A DNA stretch of 64,000 nucleotides, from NCBI RefSeq assembly GCF_016482685.1, contig NZ_JACYHF010000023.1:1-64000 (forward strand), in the 5' to 3' direction. Positions 52,681 to 61,560 of this stretch are shown here, one piece after another. The translations under genes were made by a program, and so were the position numbers. This stretch comes from Streptomyces sp. DSM 110735. Lineage in GTDB: Bacteria > Actinomycetota > Actinomycetes > Streptomycetales > Streptomycetaceae. Under the pieces are notes generated by a model. It had not been told where the DNA came from. It ran no database searches and saw nothing but the letters and a program-made list of their open reading frames with translations. Every line of letters begins with the position of its first letter. Positions within the stretch are counted from its first letter, which is position 1.

Positions 52681-53490
52681 GTGGCCGAACTCATCACCCT
52701 CACGGACCCCGACGACCCCCGCCTGCACGACTACACGAACCTGACCGACGTGGAACTGCGCCGCAGGCGCGAGCCCGCCGAGGGACTGTTCATCGCGGAG
52801 GGCGAGAAGGTCATCCGCCGGGCACGGGCGGCGGGCTACGACACGCGCTCCATGCTGCTCACCCCCAAGTGGGCCGAGGTGATGCGGGACGTCATCGACG
52901 AACTCCCCGCCCCCGTCTACTGCGTGAGCCCGGAACTGGCCGAGCGCGTCACCGGCTACCACGTCCACCGGGGCGCCCTCGCCTCCATGGGCCGCAAGCC
53001 CCTGCCGACGGCTGCCGAAGTCCTGGCTCCCGCCCGCCGCGTGGCCGTCTTCGAGGACATGGTCGACCACGCCAACCTGGGCGCCGCCTTCCGCAACGCG
53101 GCGGCGCTCGGCGTGGACGCGGTCCTCCTCACCCCCCGCTGCGCCGACCCCCTCTACCGGCGCGCGGTCAAGGTCTCCATGGGCGCCGTCTTCTCCGTCC
53201 CCTACGCCCGCTTCGACTCCTGGCCGCAGGACGCGGGCACGCTCCACGACGCGGGCTTCGTCATCGCCGCCCTCTGCCTGGGCCCGGACTCCATCACCCT
53301 GGACGAACTGGCCGCCGCGGACCACGAGAAGCTGGCCCTGATGCTCGGCACCGAGGGCGACGGTCTGTCCCGTGCCGCCATGAACGCCGCCGACAAACTG
53401 GTCCGCATCCCCATGTCGGCGGGCATCGACTCGCTGAACGTGGCAGCCGCGTCGGCGGTGGCGTTCTACGCGACCTGCCGGAAGCCGTAG
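52681..53490 (+). CDS. SpoU (TrmH) family RNA methyltransferase
   Basis: A 269-residue SAM-dependent 2'-O-ribose methyltransferase. The N-terminal part has GLFIAEGEKVIRRARAAGY, as in RlmB-like proteins. The knotted C-terminal domain has EDMVDHANLGAAFRNAAALGVD, LMLGTEGDGLSRAAMNAAD and RIPMSAGIDSLNVAAASAVAFY (motifs 1-3). The RNA target (23S rRNA or tRNA) cannot be read. The GTG start has only a distant GAGG. Convergent with the kinase gene. Confidence 0.93.
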   Translation: MAELITLTDPDDPRLHDYTNLTDVELRRRREPAEGLFIAEGEKVIRRARAAGYDTRSMLLTPKWAEVMRDVIDELPAPVYCVSPELAERVTGYHVHRGALASMGRKPLPTAAEVLAPARRVAVFEDMVDHANLGAAFRNAAALGVDAVLLTPRCADPLYRRAVKVSMGAVFSVPYARFDSWPQDAGTLHDAGFVIAALCLGPDSITLDELAAADHEKLALMLGTEGDGLSRAAMNAADKLVRIPMSAGIDSLNVAAASAVAFYATCRKP

Positions 53491-53518
53491 AACCAGCCGG
53501 AGAACCCCGTCCGGCGCC

Positions 53519-54892
53519 CTACCTGGCGGCGGGCGAGGGACCGTCGGGCCGTGGCGTCGGGTCGTACGCCCGCTCCACCGGAACCCCGCCGCCTTCGGCG
53601 CCCGCCGTCGGCCGGACCTGCGTCCGGTGGGTGCCGTTGCCGCCGAGCCCCCGGGACGGACCCGTGCAGCCCTGCGCCAGGGCGATGCCGAGCGCCACGA
53701 GCAGCGTCACCACCACGAAGACGAACAGCCGCTGGCGCAGCAGCCGGGGATTGGCCGGGCGCAGCCGGGTGCCCGTCGTACGGGGCGCCGGGCGTCCCGC
53801 ACCGCTGCGGGGACCCGTTGGGCGGCCGTTGCCCGTGGAGCGCGGGCGCGGCGCCGGGGTCGTACGGGACGCGCCGGGTCGCGAGCCGCCCCGCGAGGGG
53901 GTTCCGCCCCGGGCGGGGGTGGCGCCGCGCGGCAGCGGCGTACCCGAGGGGGAGGGGCGGCGCTGGGTCGTGCGCTGCTGGTCCGGATAGGTGTCCACCA
54001 GGCGCCCGGCACCCCGGTCGCCCTCCGCCGTGCGCGGCACGGGCGGGCGTACGTCGCCCAGTCCCTGTGCCTCGCGCGCCGCGATCTCCTTCAGGCGCAG
54101 GGAGAGCTGCAGCGTGCTCGGCCGGTCGTCCGGGTCCTTGGCCAGGCACGCGCGCACCAGCGGGGCCAGCGCGTCCGGCACGCCGTGCAACTGGGGCTCC
54201 TCGTGCACCACGCGGTACAGCATCACCTCGGAACTGCCGTGCCCGAAGGGCGAGTCACCGGTCGAGGCGTACGCCAGGGTCGCCCCCAGCGAGAACACGT
54301 CCGTCGCCGGGGTGACCACGGCACCGCGCACCTGCTCCGGCGCCAGGAAGCCGGGGGAGCCCACCGCCGTACCCACGTGCGTGAGCGTGGAGGCACCCGT
54401 GGCCCAGGCGATGCCGAAGTCGATGATCCGGGGACCCTTGGGGGACAGCAGGATGTTGGACGGCTTCAGGTCCCGGTGGACCACGCCCGCCTCATGGACG
54501 GCGACCAGTCCCTCCGACAGCGCCGCCCCGATCGCCGCAGCCTCGGCCGCGACCAGCGGACCCTCGTCGGCGACCTTGTCGTGCAGGGAGGGTCCGGGCA
54601 CGTACTGCGTCGCGAACCACGGGCGCTCCGCCTCCAGGTCCGCCGCCACCAGCCGCGCCGTACAGCCGCCCCGGATGCGCCGGGCCGCCGACACCTCCCG
54701 CGCGAACCGCGACCGGAACTCCTGGTCCTCGGCCAGGTCCGGGCGGATCACCTTCAGCGCGACCCGCTGCCCCTTCTTGTCGGAGCCGAGGTAGACCACG
54801 CCCATCCCGCCCGCGCCGAGCCGTCGGTGAAGCCTGAACGAGCCGACGACGCGCGGGTCCTCGCGCCTCAGGCGCATCATCGCCATGTTCAT
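53519..54892 (-). CDS. Ser/Thr protein kinase (Pkn-type, single TM)
   Basis: A 457-residue membrane kinase. The kinase domain (about 17-275) has GAGGMGVVYLGSDK (P-loop), ALKVIRPDL (Lys), HRDLKPSNILLS (catalytic loop), IDFGIA (metal) and FLAPEQVRG. A Pro/Arg/Ser/Thr-rich juxtamembrane region follows, then a membrane segment near 390-412 (LFVFVVVTLLVALGIAL) and a short outer tail without PASTA repeats. Such kinases act in envelope and development signalling. ATG 54892 or 54886 are both possible. Target unknown. Confidence 0.95.
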   Translation of the reverse strand: MNMAMMRLRREDPRVVGSFRLHRRLGAGGMGVVYLGSDKKGQRVALKVIRPDLAEDQEFRSRFAREVSAARRIRGGCTARLVAADLEAERPWFATQYVPGPSLHDKVADEGPLVAAEAAAIGAALSEGLVAVHEAGVVHRDLKPSNILLSPKGPRIIDFGIAWATGASTLTHVGTAVGSPGFLAPEQVRGAVVTPATDVFSLGATLAYASTGDSPFGHGSSEVMLYRVVHEEPQLHGVPDALAPLVRACLAKDPDDRPSTLQLSLRLKEIAAREAQGLGDVRPPVPRTAEGDRGAGRLVDTYPDQQRTTQRRPSPSGTPLPRGATPARGGTPSRGGSRPGASRTTPAPRPRSTGNGRPTGPRSGAGRPAPRTTGTRLRPANPRLLRQRLFVFVVVTLLVALGIALAQGCTGPSRGLGGNGTHRTQVRPTAGAEGGGVPVERAYDPTPRPDGPSPAAR

Positions 54893-55532
54893 CCCCGCTG
54901 CCCGGTCCCTGTGACGGGCCCAGCTTACGTTTCCACGGCCGCCCGCGCGCAGAGGCCGCGCCCTCCGGTACCGACGGATTGCGCGGACGGCCACACGGGG
55001 TGAAGCCCGGTCAGCAGACGGTCAATTGCAGCCCTGTTGAGCGTCGGAGGATGTCAACAAGTCGATCAAGCAAGGGGGTTGAGGTCCGCCCAGCAGCCCG
55101 TCGACGGCGAGAACACCCCGCGCGCCCGACCGGCATCCACACGTCCGTCACCGCGCCCGCCGCCCCGCGCCCGGACGTCACAGGTCACCGCGAGGAGGTC
55201 AAAGTGACTGAAGTCATACGTATCCACCCGTGGGTGGAGAGCGACCCGTGCGGCGCCCTTCCGGGGCGTGCCACGGGCGACCCCTCCGGGAAGACCCCGA
55301 GAAGCGGAGCGAGGTCTCCACCCAGGGGAGTACTCCGCGCGGAAGGGCTCATCCTCCGGGAGGCCCGCCATTCGATACGAGGGCATGACGCCCGGGACAC
55401 CGCCCCGCGCCTACATTTGAGGTCAAGCGGCGGGTGCGGTACTCGTCCCCCGAGGTCACACACCCGCCGCTCTTCACGAAGCGCGACAACACAAGAACCA
55501 CCGAGCACGACCAGGGAAAGCCTGGAGGGATC
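54893..55532 (+). other. 640-base gap with orphan ribosome site
   Basis: No convincing gene. GAGGAGGTCAAA precedes a GTG at 55204, opening a frame starting MTEVIRIHPWVESDPCGAL; it continues to 55761 as Arg/Pro-rich sequence across the next gene, so it may be a short peptide or frame noise. A -10-like TACATT (55412-55417) may serve the small membrane gene at 55533. Confidence 0.4.
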
Positions 55533-55709
55533 ATGGCCCACACGGCACCGAGGCGCACCACGCCCGGCACCCGCCGCACCGGCCGCCGCCACCCCGCGGT
55601 GGCGACCCTCATGGCGCTCCCCCTGGCACTGCTCCTCCTGCTCGTCTTCGACGGGTGGGAGACGGTGGCCACACAGGCGTCGTCCGTGGGTGCGATGCTG
55701 GGGCGCTGA
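55533..55709 (+). CDS. small single-TM membrane protein
   Basis: A 58-residue protein with a basic N-terminus (HTAPRRTTPGTRRTGRRH), one membrane helix (VATLMALPLALLLLLVF) and a short tail. The ATG has an excellent GGAGGGATC ribosome site. From memory, small proteins of this type recur at this place in Streptomyces; function unknown. It is followed by a strong terminator. Confidence 0.75.
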   Translation: MAHTAPRRTTPGTRRTGRRHPAVATLMALPLALLLLLVFDGWETVATQASSVGAMLGR

Positions 55710-55796
55710 GAGGCGCTCCAGACCCGGAAGAGCGGTCCGGGGCACATCCATCCATCCTTGAAACCCCGTGGGGACGGGGGTGCGGCGGACGGCACG

Positions 55797-55830
55797 AATG
55801 CCGGCGTAGCTGGGGAGCTACGCCGGCATT
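55797..55830. terminator. strong terminator
   Basis: AATGCCGGCGTAGCT (55797-55811) and its perfect 15-base complement (55816-55830) flank a 4-base GGGG loop. It ends the small membrane gene. Confidence 0.85.
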
Positions 55831-55923
55831 GCGCTGTCCACGGGGACTTCACGCAGGCTGTCGCCGCCCGTCGCCCGTACCGCCCGTACCCTCGCCGCAC
55901 AGCCCATCAGCCCCGAGGCACCC

Positions 55924-56883
55924 GTGACCGTGACCCCAGACGCCCTGACCGCCCGACTGACCGCCACCGCGCACCCCGGTCCGGCGACCCCCTGCCCCTG
56001 TCCCACCGGACTCCTCGCCGACCGCCCCGACGCCACCGTCCTCCGGCACGGCGGCACCGTCGCCAAGGCTCACGCCCCCGGCACCGACCCGGAGGCACTC
56101 GCCCGGCGCCTGGCGGTGGCCGCCCGTCTCCCGGAGATCCTGCTCGCCCCGCTCGGGACCACCCCCGAGACCATGGACGACCGCCTCGTCACGTACTGGC
56201 CGCACGGCACCCCCGTCGACCGCGACGACCCCGACGCCGCCCCCTGGGAAGCCGCCGCCACCCTTCTCGCCCGCCTCCACCGCACGCCGCTGGACAGCCC
56301 GCTGCCCCCGATGCGCGGCCCGGCCAAGGCAGCCGCCGCCATCACCCGGCTGAAGAAGGCGCTGGAGTCCGCCCCCTGCCCCGACGCGGCACCGGTGCTG
56401 CGGGCGTGGACCGCGCTGCCCGGCTGGGCCCGTGGCGAGGAACCCGCGCCCGGCGTCCCGGCGCTCTGCCACGGTGATCTGCATCTCGGTCAGCTCGTCC
56501 GCCACCCCGCCCCGGACGGCGCCTGGCGGCTGATCGACGTGGACGACCTCGGCACCGGCATCCCCGCCTGGGACCTCGCCCGCCCCGCCGCCTGGTACGC
56601 CTGCGGACTCCTGCCGCCCGAGGAGTGGATTCGCTTCCTGGACGCCTACCGCGCCGCCGACGGACCCGCCGTACCGCCAGACGGCGACCCCTGGCCCGTG
56701 CTCGACGTGCCCGCCCGCGCCCTCACCGTGCAGACCGCCGCCCTCGCGCTCACCAAGGCGCTCGCCGCGGGCCGTTCGCCGGACGAGGTCGAGCAGGCGG
56801 TGGTCGACGCCTGCGCCCGGATGACCGCCCCCGCCCAACGAGCGCCGGACCCCGACCGGTTGAGCTGCGATTTTCCCGAATAG
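55924..56883 (+). CDS. APH-fold phosphotransferase family protein
   Basis: A 319-residue protein of the APH/choline kinase fold. The loop is LCHGDLHLGQLVRHP, with the catalytic Asp of HGDxxxxN present but the Asn replaced by Gln. The metal loop is LIDVDDLGTG. The N-terminal lobe has ATVLRHGGTVAKAH. Substrate unknown; resistance is not implied. The GTG start lies 93 bases after the terminator, with GAGG upstream. A zinc-ribbon gene follows. Confidence 0.82.
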   Translation: MTVTPDALTARLTATAHPGPATPCPCPTGLLADRPDATVLRHGGTVAKAHAPGTDPEALARRLAVAARLPEILLAPLGTTPETMDDRLVTYWPHGTPVDRDDPDAAPWEAAATLLARLHRTPLDSPLPPMRGPAKAAAAITRLKKALESAPCPDAAPVLRAWTALPGWARGEEPAPGVPALCHGDLHLGQLVRHPAPDGAWRLIDVDDLGTGIPAWDLARPAAWYACGLLPPEEWIRFLDAYRAADGPAVPPDGDPWPVLDVPARALTVQTAALALTKALAAGRSPDEVEQAVVDACARMTAPAQRAPDPDRLSCDFPE

Positions 56884-56963
56884 GCTGCAACCGCCCGGGG
56901 CAGGACGGAGTCTGTCCTGGGGAAACACCAAGCAGGACCCTACGGCGAGGAGTTGAGCCGACC

Positions 56964-57242
56964 ATGCAGTGCCCGAAGTGTCACGCGCCCATGCGCACCT
57001 ACAACCGCAACGGCATCCAGATCGAGCAGTGCGACGGCTGCCGCGGCATCTTCCTGGACTACGGCGAGCTGGAGGCGCTCACCCGCGTGGAGTCCCAGTG
57101 GGCGCAGCCCCCGGCCCCGCAGGCGTACCCGGCAGCCCCGCCCGCCCCCGCCTGGGGCGCCCCGCACGGCGGCGGTCACGGCGGTCACTACGGCGGCCAC
57201 CACCGCCACAAGAGCTTCGGCCACATGCTGTTCTCGAGCTGA
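56964..57242 (+). CDS. zf-TFIIB domain protein
   Basis: A 92-residue protein. The N-terminal zinc ribbon is MQCPKCHAPMRTYNRNGIQ with EQCDGCRGIFLDYGELEAL, giving two CxxC pairs as in the zf-TFIIB (PF13453) family. The C-terminal tail is Pro/Ala then His/Gly-rich (GGHGGHYGGHHRHKS), which may bind metal. GAGGAG lies upstream of the ATG. Function unknown. A terminator follows. Confidence 0.88.
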   Translation: MQCPKCHAPMRTYNRNGIQIEQCDGCRGIFLDYGELEALTRVESQWAQPPAPQAYPAAPPAPAWGAPHGGGHGGHYGGHHRHKSFGHMLFSS

Positions 57243-57253
57243 TCCGGGCAGCA

Positions 57254-57288
57254 AAGAGCCCCGGCCGTACGAGACGGCCGGGGCTCTT
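57254..57288. terminator. terminator after the zf-TFIIB gene
   Basis: AAGAGCCCCGGCCGT (57254-57268) and its complement (57274-57288) form a perfect 15-base stem with a 5-base loop. Confidence 0.85.
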
Positions 57289-57295
57289 CGGTGGG

Positions 57296-57367
57296 TGGAC
57301 GATACTGGGATTGAACCAGTGACCTCTTCCGTGTCAGGGAAGCGCTCTCCCGCTGAGCTAATCGTCC
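57296..57367 (-). tRNA. tRNA-Val (anticodon GAC)
   Basis: A complete 72-base cloverleaf on the minus strand: acceptor GGACGAT/ATCGTCC, D arm GCTC/GAGC, anticodon stem CTTCC/GGAAG with loop CTGACAC (anticodon GAC), T arm with TTCAATC. Discriminator A. No genomic CCA. Last of three tandem valine tRNAs. Confidence 0.95.
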
Positions 57368-57420
57368 TCGGGACCACGATCACTCGATGTCACTCCATGG
57401 AGCGGATCGTGGGCACTGCG

Positions 57421-57492
57421 TGCGCGATACTGGGATTGAACCAGTGACCTCTTCCGTGTCAGGGAAGCGCTCTCCCGCTGAGCTAATCGCGC
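57421..57492 (-). tRNA. tRNA-Val (anticodon GAC)
   Basis: A 72-base tRNA, identical to its neighbours except in the acceptor stem, which reads GCGCGAT/ATCGCGC. Anticodon loop CTGACAC (GAC). Discriminator A. No CCA. Confidence 0.95.
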
Positions 57493-57518
57493 GGGATCGG
57501 ATCTTCGAGAAGATCCAG

Positions 57519-57590
57519 TGGACGATACTGGGATTGAACCAGTGACCTCTTCCGTGTCAGGGAAGCGCTCTCCCGCTGAGCTAATCGTCC
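57519..57590 (-). tRNA. tRNA-Val (anticodon GAC)
   Basis: A 72-base tRNA with acceptor GGACGAT/ATCGTCC, the same as the copy at 57296-57367. Anticodon GAC. Only four bases separate it from the tRNA-Cys gene, so the transcripts are probably processed from one precursor. Confidence 0.95.
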
Positions 57591-57594
57591 TTGG

Positions 57595-57665
57595 AGGTGG
57601 AGACGGGATTTGAACCCGTGTAGACGGCTTTGCAGGCCGTTGCCTCGCCTCTCGGCCACTCCACC
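57595..57665 (-). tRNA. tRNA-Cys (anticodon GCA)
   Basis: A 71-base tRNA with acceptor GGTGGAG/CTCCACC, anticodon loop CTGCAAA (GCA), T-loop TTCAAAT and discriminator U, which is the Cys identity element. The only Cys tRNA in the window. Confidence 0.95.
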
Positions 57666-57703
57666 AGGAGTGTAGGGGATCGGGAAGACCCCTGTTTCCT
57701 GCG

Positions 57704-57776
57704 AGCGGACGACGAGGCTCGAACTCGCGACCTCAACCTTGGCAAGGTTGCGCTCTACCAACTGAGCTACGTCCGC
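57704..57776 (-). tRNA. tRNA-Gly (anticodon GCC)
   Basis: A 73-base tRNA with acceptor GCGGACG/CGTCCGC, anticodon loop TTGCCAA (GCC), T-loop TTCGAGC and discriminator U. First gene of the minus-strand tRNA array Gly-Cys-Val-Val-Val. Confidence 0.95.
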
Positions 57777-57961
57777 TTGTCGTTTCGGTCCGCTTCCGCG
57801 TCCCGGCGACGTGTTGAACTTTAGCGGATTACTCGGCCAGTACAAAAACGCGTTTGCGCAGCGTGCTGCGGTGCACCTCGCGAACGGCACGGTCACGGCC
57901 GTCCCGGAGGTCCCCGCGGACATCGCCGGACCATCGCCGGACCGCCCCCGCAGAGCCCGCC

Positions 57962-57967
57962 TAGACT
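57962..57967 (+). promoter_or_regulatory. -10 of leaderless pabB
   Basis: TAGACT ends seven bases before the GTG start of pabB, and no Shine-Dalgarno sequence precedes it. Confidence 0.5.
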
Positions 57968-57974
57968 CGGCCAC

Positions 57975-59030
57975 GTGCCTCACCTTCCTCCCGTTCTCCC
58001 CCCTATGGCCCGCTTCGGCGACCGCCTCGCCACCGGACTGCTGGACGTCACGGGCGACCCCGCCGCGCTGGACTCCGAGGGCTTCTGGGCCGTCGTCGCG
58101 GACTTCGAGGGCGGTCTGACCTGCGCCCGCTTCGCGCACGTACGGGAGGAGCCGGTGCCCGCCCCGCGCCCCGGCGCCTGGCGCGGACCCGCGCGGGACG
58201 CCTGGACCTCCTCCCTCGACCGCGCCGCCTACACCGCCGCCGTCCGCCGCGTCCGCGAGCACATCGCCGCCGGCGACGTCTACCAGGCCAACCTCTGCCG
58301 CGTGCTCAGCGCGCCCCTCGCCCCCGGCGCCGACGTGGACGCCCTCACCGCCCTCCTCGCCCGCGGCAACCCCGCCCCGCACGGAGGAACGATCCGGCTC
58401 CCGGAGCACGGGGTGGAGATCGCCACCGCCTCGCCCGAGCTGTTCCTGCGCCGCGCCGGGAGCGTCGTCGAGTCCGGACCCATCAAGGGCACCGGGCGCA
58501 CCGAGGCCGACCTCCTGGAGAAGGACCACGCCGAGAACGTGATGATCGTGGACCTGGTCCGCAACGACATCGGCCGCGTCTGCGCCACCGGCACCGTCAC
58601 CGTCCCCGACCTGTGCGCGGTGGAGAAGCACCCCGGGCTCGTCCACCTGGTCTCCACCGTCCGGGGCGAACTGCGCCCCGGCGCGGGCTGGCCCGAGCTG
58701 CTCGACGCCGCCTTCCCGCCCGGCTCGGTCACCGGCGCCCCCAAGACCAGCGCCCTGCGGATCATCGAGGAACTCGAACCCGCCCCGCGCGGTCCCTACT
58801 GCGGCGCCGTCGGCTGGGTCGACGCCGACCGGGGCACCGCCGAGCTGGCCGTCGGCATCCGCACCTTCTGGATCGACCGCGCCGCCGGAGCCCTCCGCTT
58901 CGGCGCGGGCGCCGGGATCACCTGGGGGTCCGACCCCGAGGGGGAGTGGCGCGAGACCGAACTGAAGGCATCCCGGCTGCTCGCGATAGCGTCGGGGGAG
59001 TACCAGGAAAGTGGAGAGGCACTCACATGA
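57975..59030 (+). CDS. pabB: aminodeoxychorismate synthase component I-like (chorismate-binding)
   Basis: A 351-residue chorismate-binding enzyme lacking the N-terminal extension of anthranilate synthase. Motifs: REHIAAGDVYQANLCRVL, SPELFLRR, GPIKGTGRT, EKDHAENVMIVDLVRNDIGRVC and PGSVTGAPKTSALRIIEELE. With a PabA glutaminase it makes 4-amino-4-deoxychorismate for folate. The GTG start is leaderless. The stop overlaps pabC. Confidence 0.93.
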   Translation: MPHLPPVLPPMARFGDRLATGLLDVTGDPAALDSEGFWAVVADFEGGLTCARFAHVREEPVPAPRPGAWRGPARDAWTSSLDRAAYTAAVRRVREHIAAGDVYQANLCRVLSAPLAPGADVDALTALLARGNPAPHGGTIRLPEHGVEIATASPELFLRRAGSVVESGPIKGTGRTEADLLEKDHAENVMIVDLVRNDIGRVCATGTVTVPDLCAVEKHPGLVHLVSTVRGELRPGAGWPELLDAAFPPGSVTGAPKTSALRIIEELEPAPRGPYCGAVGWVDADRGTAELAVGIRTFWIDRAAGALRFGAGAGITWGSDPEGEWRETELKASRLLAIASGEYQESGEALT

Positions 59031-59848
59031 GGATCTGGCTGGACGGCGCACTGTGTGACGCCGATTCCGCGCGCGTCTCGGTCTTCGACCACGGGCTCAC
59101 CGTGGGCGACGGCATCTTCGAGACCGTCAAGGCGGTCGACGGACGCCCCTTCGCGCTCACCCGCCACCTCGACCGGCTCACCCGCTCCGCCCGGGGTCTC
59201 GGGCTGCCCGACCCCGACCACGACGAGCTGCACCGCGCCTGCGCGGCCGTCCTCGACGCCAACCCCATGCCGCTCGGCCGGCTGCGCATCACCTACACCG
59301 GCGGTCACGGACCGCTCGGCTCCGACCGCGGCGAGCACGGTCCCACCCTGCTCGTCGCCCTCGGCGAGACCACCCGCCGCCCCGACTCCACCGCCGTGAT
59401 CACCGTCCCCTGGACCCGCAACGAACGCGGCGCGCTCAGCGGTCTGAAGACCACCTCGTACGCCGAGAACGTCGTCGCCCTTGCCCGCGCCCACGAACAG
59501 GGCGCGTCCGAGGCGCTGTTCGCCAACACGGTCGGACAGCTCTGCGAGGGCACCGGCTCCAACGTCTTCGTCGTCCTCGACGGCGAGATCCACACCCCGC
59601 CGGTCGCCTCCGGCTGCCTCGCGGGCATCACCCGCGCCCTCACCGTGGAGTGGACCGGCGCTAAGGAGACCGACCTCCCGCTGGACGTCCTGGAGCGCGC
59701 CGAGGAGATCTTCCTGACCTCCACCCTGCGCGACGTCCAGGCCGTGCACCGCGTCGACGACCGCGAACTCCCCGGCGCCCCGGGCCCGGTGACCGCCAAG
59801 GCGATGCGGATCTTCGAGGAGCGGTCCCGGCAGGACCTCAACCCCTGA
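59027..59848 (+). CDS. pabC: aminodeoxychorismate lyase
   Basis: A 273-residue class IV PLP enzyme. Motifs: SVFDHGLTVGDGIFETVKAVDG, the Schiff-base lysine in SGLKTTSYAENVVA, and ANTVGQLCEGTGSNVFVVLDG with PPVASGCLAGITR. It releases pyruvate from aminodeoxychorismate to give p-aminobenzoate. GGAGAGG lies upstream of the ATG, which overlaps the pabB stop (ATGA). A D-amino-acid or branched-chain aminotransferase is the alternative, but pairing with pabB decides. Confidence 0.93.
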   Translation: MRIWLDGALCDADSARVSVFDHGLTVGDGIFETVKAVDGRPFALTRHLDRLTRSARGLGLPDPDHDELHRACAAVLDANPMPLGRLRITYTGGHGPLGSDRGEHGPTLLVALGETTRRPDSTAVITVPWTRNERGALSGLKTTSYAENVVALARAHEQGASEALFANTVGQLCEGTGSNVFVVLDGEIHTPPVASGCLAGITRALTVEWTGAKETDLPLDVLERAEEIFLTSTLRDVQAVHRVDDRELPGAPGPVTAKAMRIFEERSRQDLNP

Positions 59849-59938
59849 GCGGGGCAAGGCAGTCGGCAAGGGGTCGGTGGCGGAGCCGGTCGAGAATACG
59901 GCTGAGGCGGGGACCCCGGAGCGGGTAGAACTCCGTTG

Positions 59939-60757
59939 ATGACGACGACCCTGCGGCCGGCCGAGCCGCTCCAGCAGCACCCCGACGGAACCCGTTCACG
60001 CCGCTACGAGGTGTGCGTGAACGGACGCCCCGTCGGCGAGATCCGCCTCGCCACGGTGATCGGGACCATCGTGGCCCGCATCACCGACCTGCGCGTCGAG
60101 GAGCCCGACCGGCGGCGCGGCCGGGCCACGGTCGCCGCGCTCGCGGCCGAGGAGGTCGCGCGGGGCTGGGGCTGCCACCGGATCGACACGGTGGTCCCCG
60201 CCGGGGACGCGCGCGCCCTGCGCCTGGCCCGGACCCTCGGGTACGCCCCGAGCGCCCGCGCCATGCGGAAACGCCTCGGCGACGTGCCCCCGGAACTGCC
60301 CGAGGGCACCCGCGGACGCCCCATGACCGAGGCGGAGTTCGAGGACTGGCTGGTGCGGGGGAGGGAGACCTACGCATGCACGCTGACCGCCCTCGGTCTC
60401 TCCGAGGAGGAGGCGCGGACCCAGTCCCTCCACGACCACGAGACCCGCCTCGGACAGGGACTGGCCACGGAAGGGACGCGCTTCAGCGTCCTCGAACACG
60501 AGGGCACGCCCGTGGGCACCATCTGGGTCGGCCGCGCCGACGACGCGCCCTGGGTCTACGACGTCGGAACCGACGAGGCGCACCGCGGCCGGGGTCACGG
60601 CCGCTCCCTGATGCTCCTCGCCGAGGCGCAGACCATCGCGGACGGCGAGCGCACCCTGGCCCTCAACGTCCGCGCGGGCAATACCCCGGCGGAGCGGCTG
60701 TACGCGTCACTGGGCTACGAGACGACGCGCCACGTCCTCGCCAAACCGCTGCTCTGA
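59939..60757 (+). CDS. double-GNAT N-acetyltransferase
   Basis: A 272-residue protein with two GNAT domains. The first (about 20-115) has ITDLRVEEPDRRRGRATVAALAAEE; the second (about 160-272) has YDVGTDEAHRGRGHGRSLMLLAE and NVRAGNTPAERLYASLGYETTRHV. ATG 59939 follows a TTG at 59936. TAGAAC seven bases upstream hints at a leaderless transcript. Substrate unknown. Confidence 0.88.
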   Translation: MTTTLRPAEPLQQHPDGTRSRRYEVCVNGRPVGEIRLATVIGTIVARITDLRVEEPDRRRGRATVAALAAEEVARGWGCHRIDTVVPAGDARALRLARTLGYAPSARAMRKRLGDVPPELPEGTRGRPMTEAEFEDWLVRGRETYACTLTALGLSEEEARTQSLHDHETRLGQGLATEGTRFSVLEHEGTPVGTIWVGRADDAPWVYDVGTDEAHRGRGHGRSLMLLAEAQTIADGERTLALNVRAGNTPAERLYASLGYETTRHVLAKPLL

Positions 60758-60785
60758 CGCCCCGCGGCGAGAGCCGGGCGCGGCG

Positions 60786-61307
60786 TCAGCCCTGCTCGGC
60801 CAGCAGCCGGTCCGCGATCTCCTCGATCCGCCCGCGCAGCCCCTCCTGGCTCTTGCCGCCGTCCAGGCGCTCCCCGCCGATGACATAGGTCGGGGTGCCG
60901 GTGACCCCGATCGCCTTGCCCTCGGCCTGGTCCGCGTCCACGATCAGGATGTGCCGCCCGTCGATCAGCGCGGTGTCGAACTCCTCGGCGTCCAGACCGA
61001 GTTCACGCGCGACCTCGACCAGCAGGTCCTCGCCCCCGCGGTCCAGCTCCTCGACCCGCCCCAGCACCGCCTCGATGTACGGCCAGCCCTGCCCCTGCTC
61101 CACAGCCTCCTCGGCGGCCTGCGCGGCGGCGAAGGCGTGCTTGTGCTTCTCCAGCGGGAAGTGCCGCAGCCGCACGTCGATCCGGTCGCCGTAGCGGGCG
61201 CGCAGGGCGCGGACGTCGTCCAGGGCGGTACGGCAGTCGGGGCACTGGAGCTCGCACCAGACATCGAGGACGACGGGCTCGACGGATGCGGGGGAGGAGT
61301 CGTTCAT
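60786..61307 (-). CDS. DsbA family protein
   Basis: A 173-residue thioredoxin-fold protein: CELQCPDCRTALDDV contains the CxxC redox pair, followed by an all-helical insertion and the cis-Pro region in GTPTYVIGGERLDG. No signal peptide, so it is probably cytosolic. Similar to FrnE/2-hydroxychromene-isomerase-like proteins. GGAAG lies upstream of the ATG. Redox partner unknown. Confidence 0.9.
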   Translation of the reverse strand: MNDSSPASVEPVVLDVWCELQCPDCRTALDDVRALRARYGDRIDVRLRHFPLEKHKHAFAAAQAAEEAVEQGQGWPYIEAVLGRVEELDRGGEDLLVEVARELGLDAEEFDTALIDGRHILIVDADQAEGKAIGVTGTPTYVIGGERLDGGKSQEGLRGRIEEIADRLLAEQG

Positions 61308-61560
61308 ACGCCCAGTCTTCCAGGCCGCCGTCGGCTGCCCCAATCCGGTGGGAAGGCTCCCGGCACCCCGGACCTCGACCATCCGGGACCCCCACCCCGA
61401 GAGATCTCCGGTTCCGACCCCGAGATCTCCCTGATGTGGGGGGGCGGGGCATGGCATCTCGGGGAGGGGGCGGTGCAGGATGGAAGGGACGAAGCGCACC
61501 GAGCGCCTCGTGCCACCGTCACGCCGGCACCCTGTCGGCCGGGCCCGTCTGGAGGATCGG

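Noticed and set aside
55066..55386. A 106-codon minus-strand frame
   Set aside because: No ribosome site and low-complexity sequence.
55204..55761. A 185-codon frame with a strong ribosome site
   Set aside because: Beyond the first ~20 residues it is Arg/Pro/Ser-rich and overlaps the clear small membrane gene at 55533 in another frame. Kept only as a finding.
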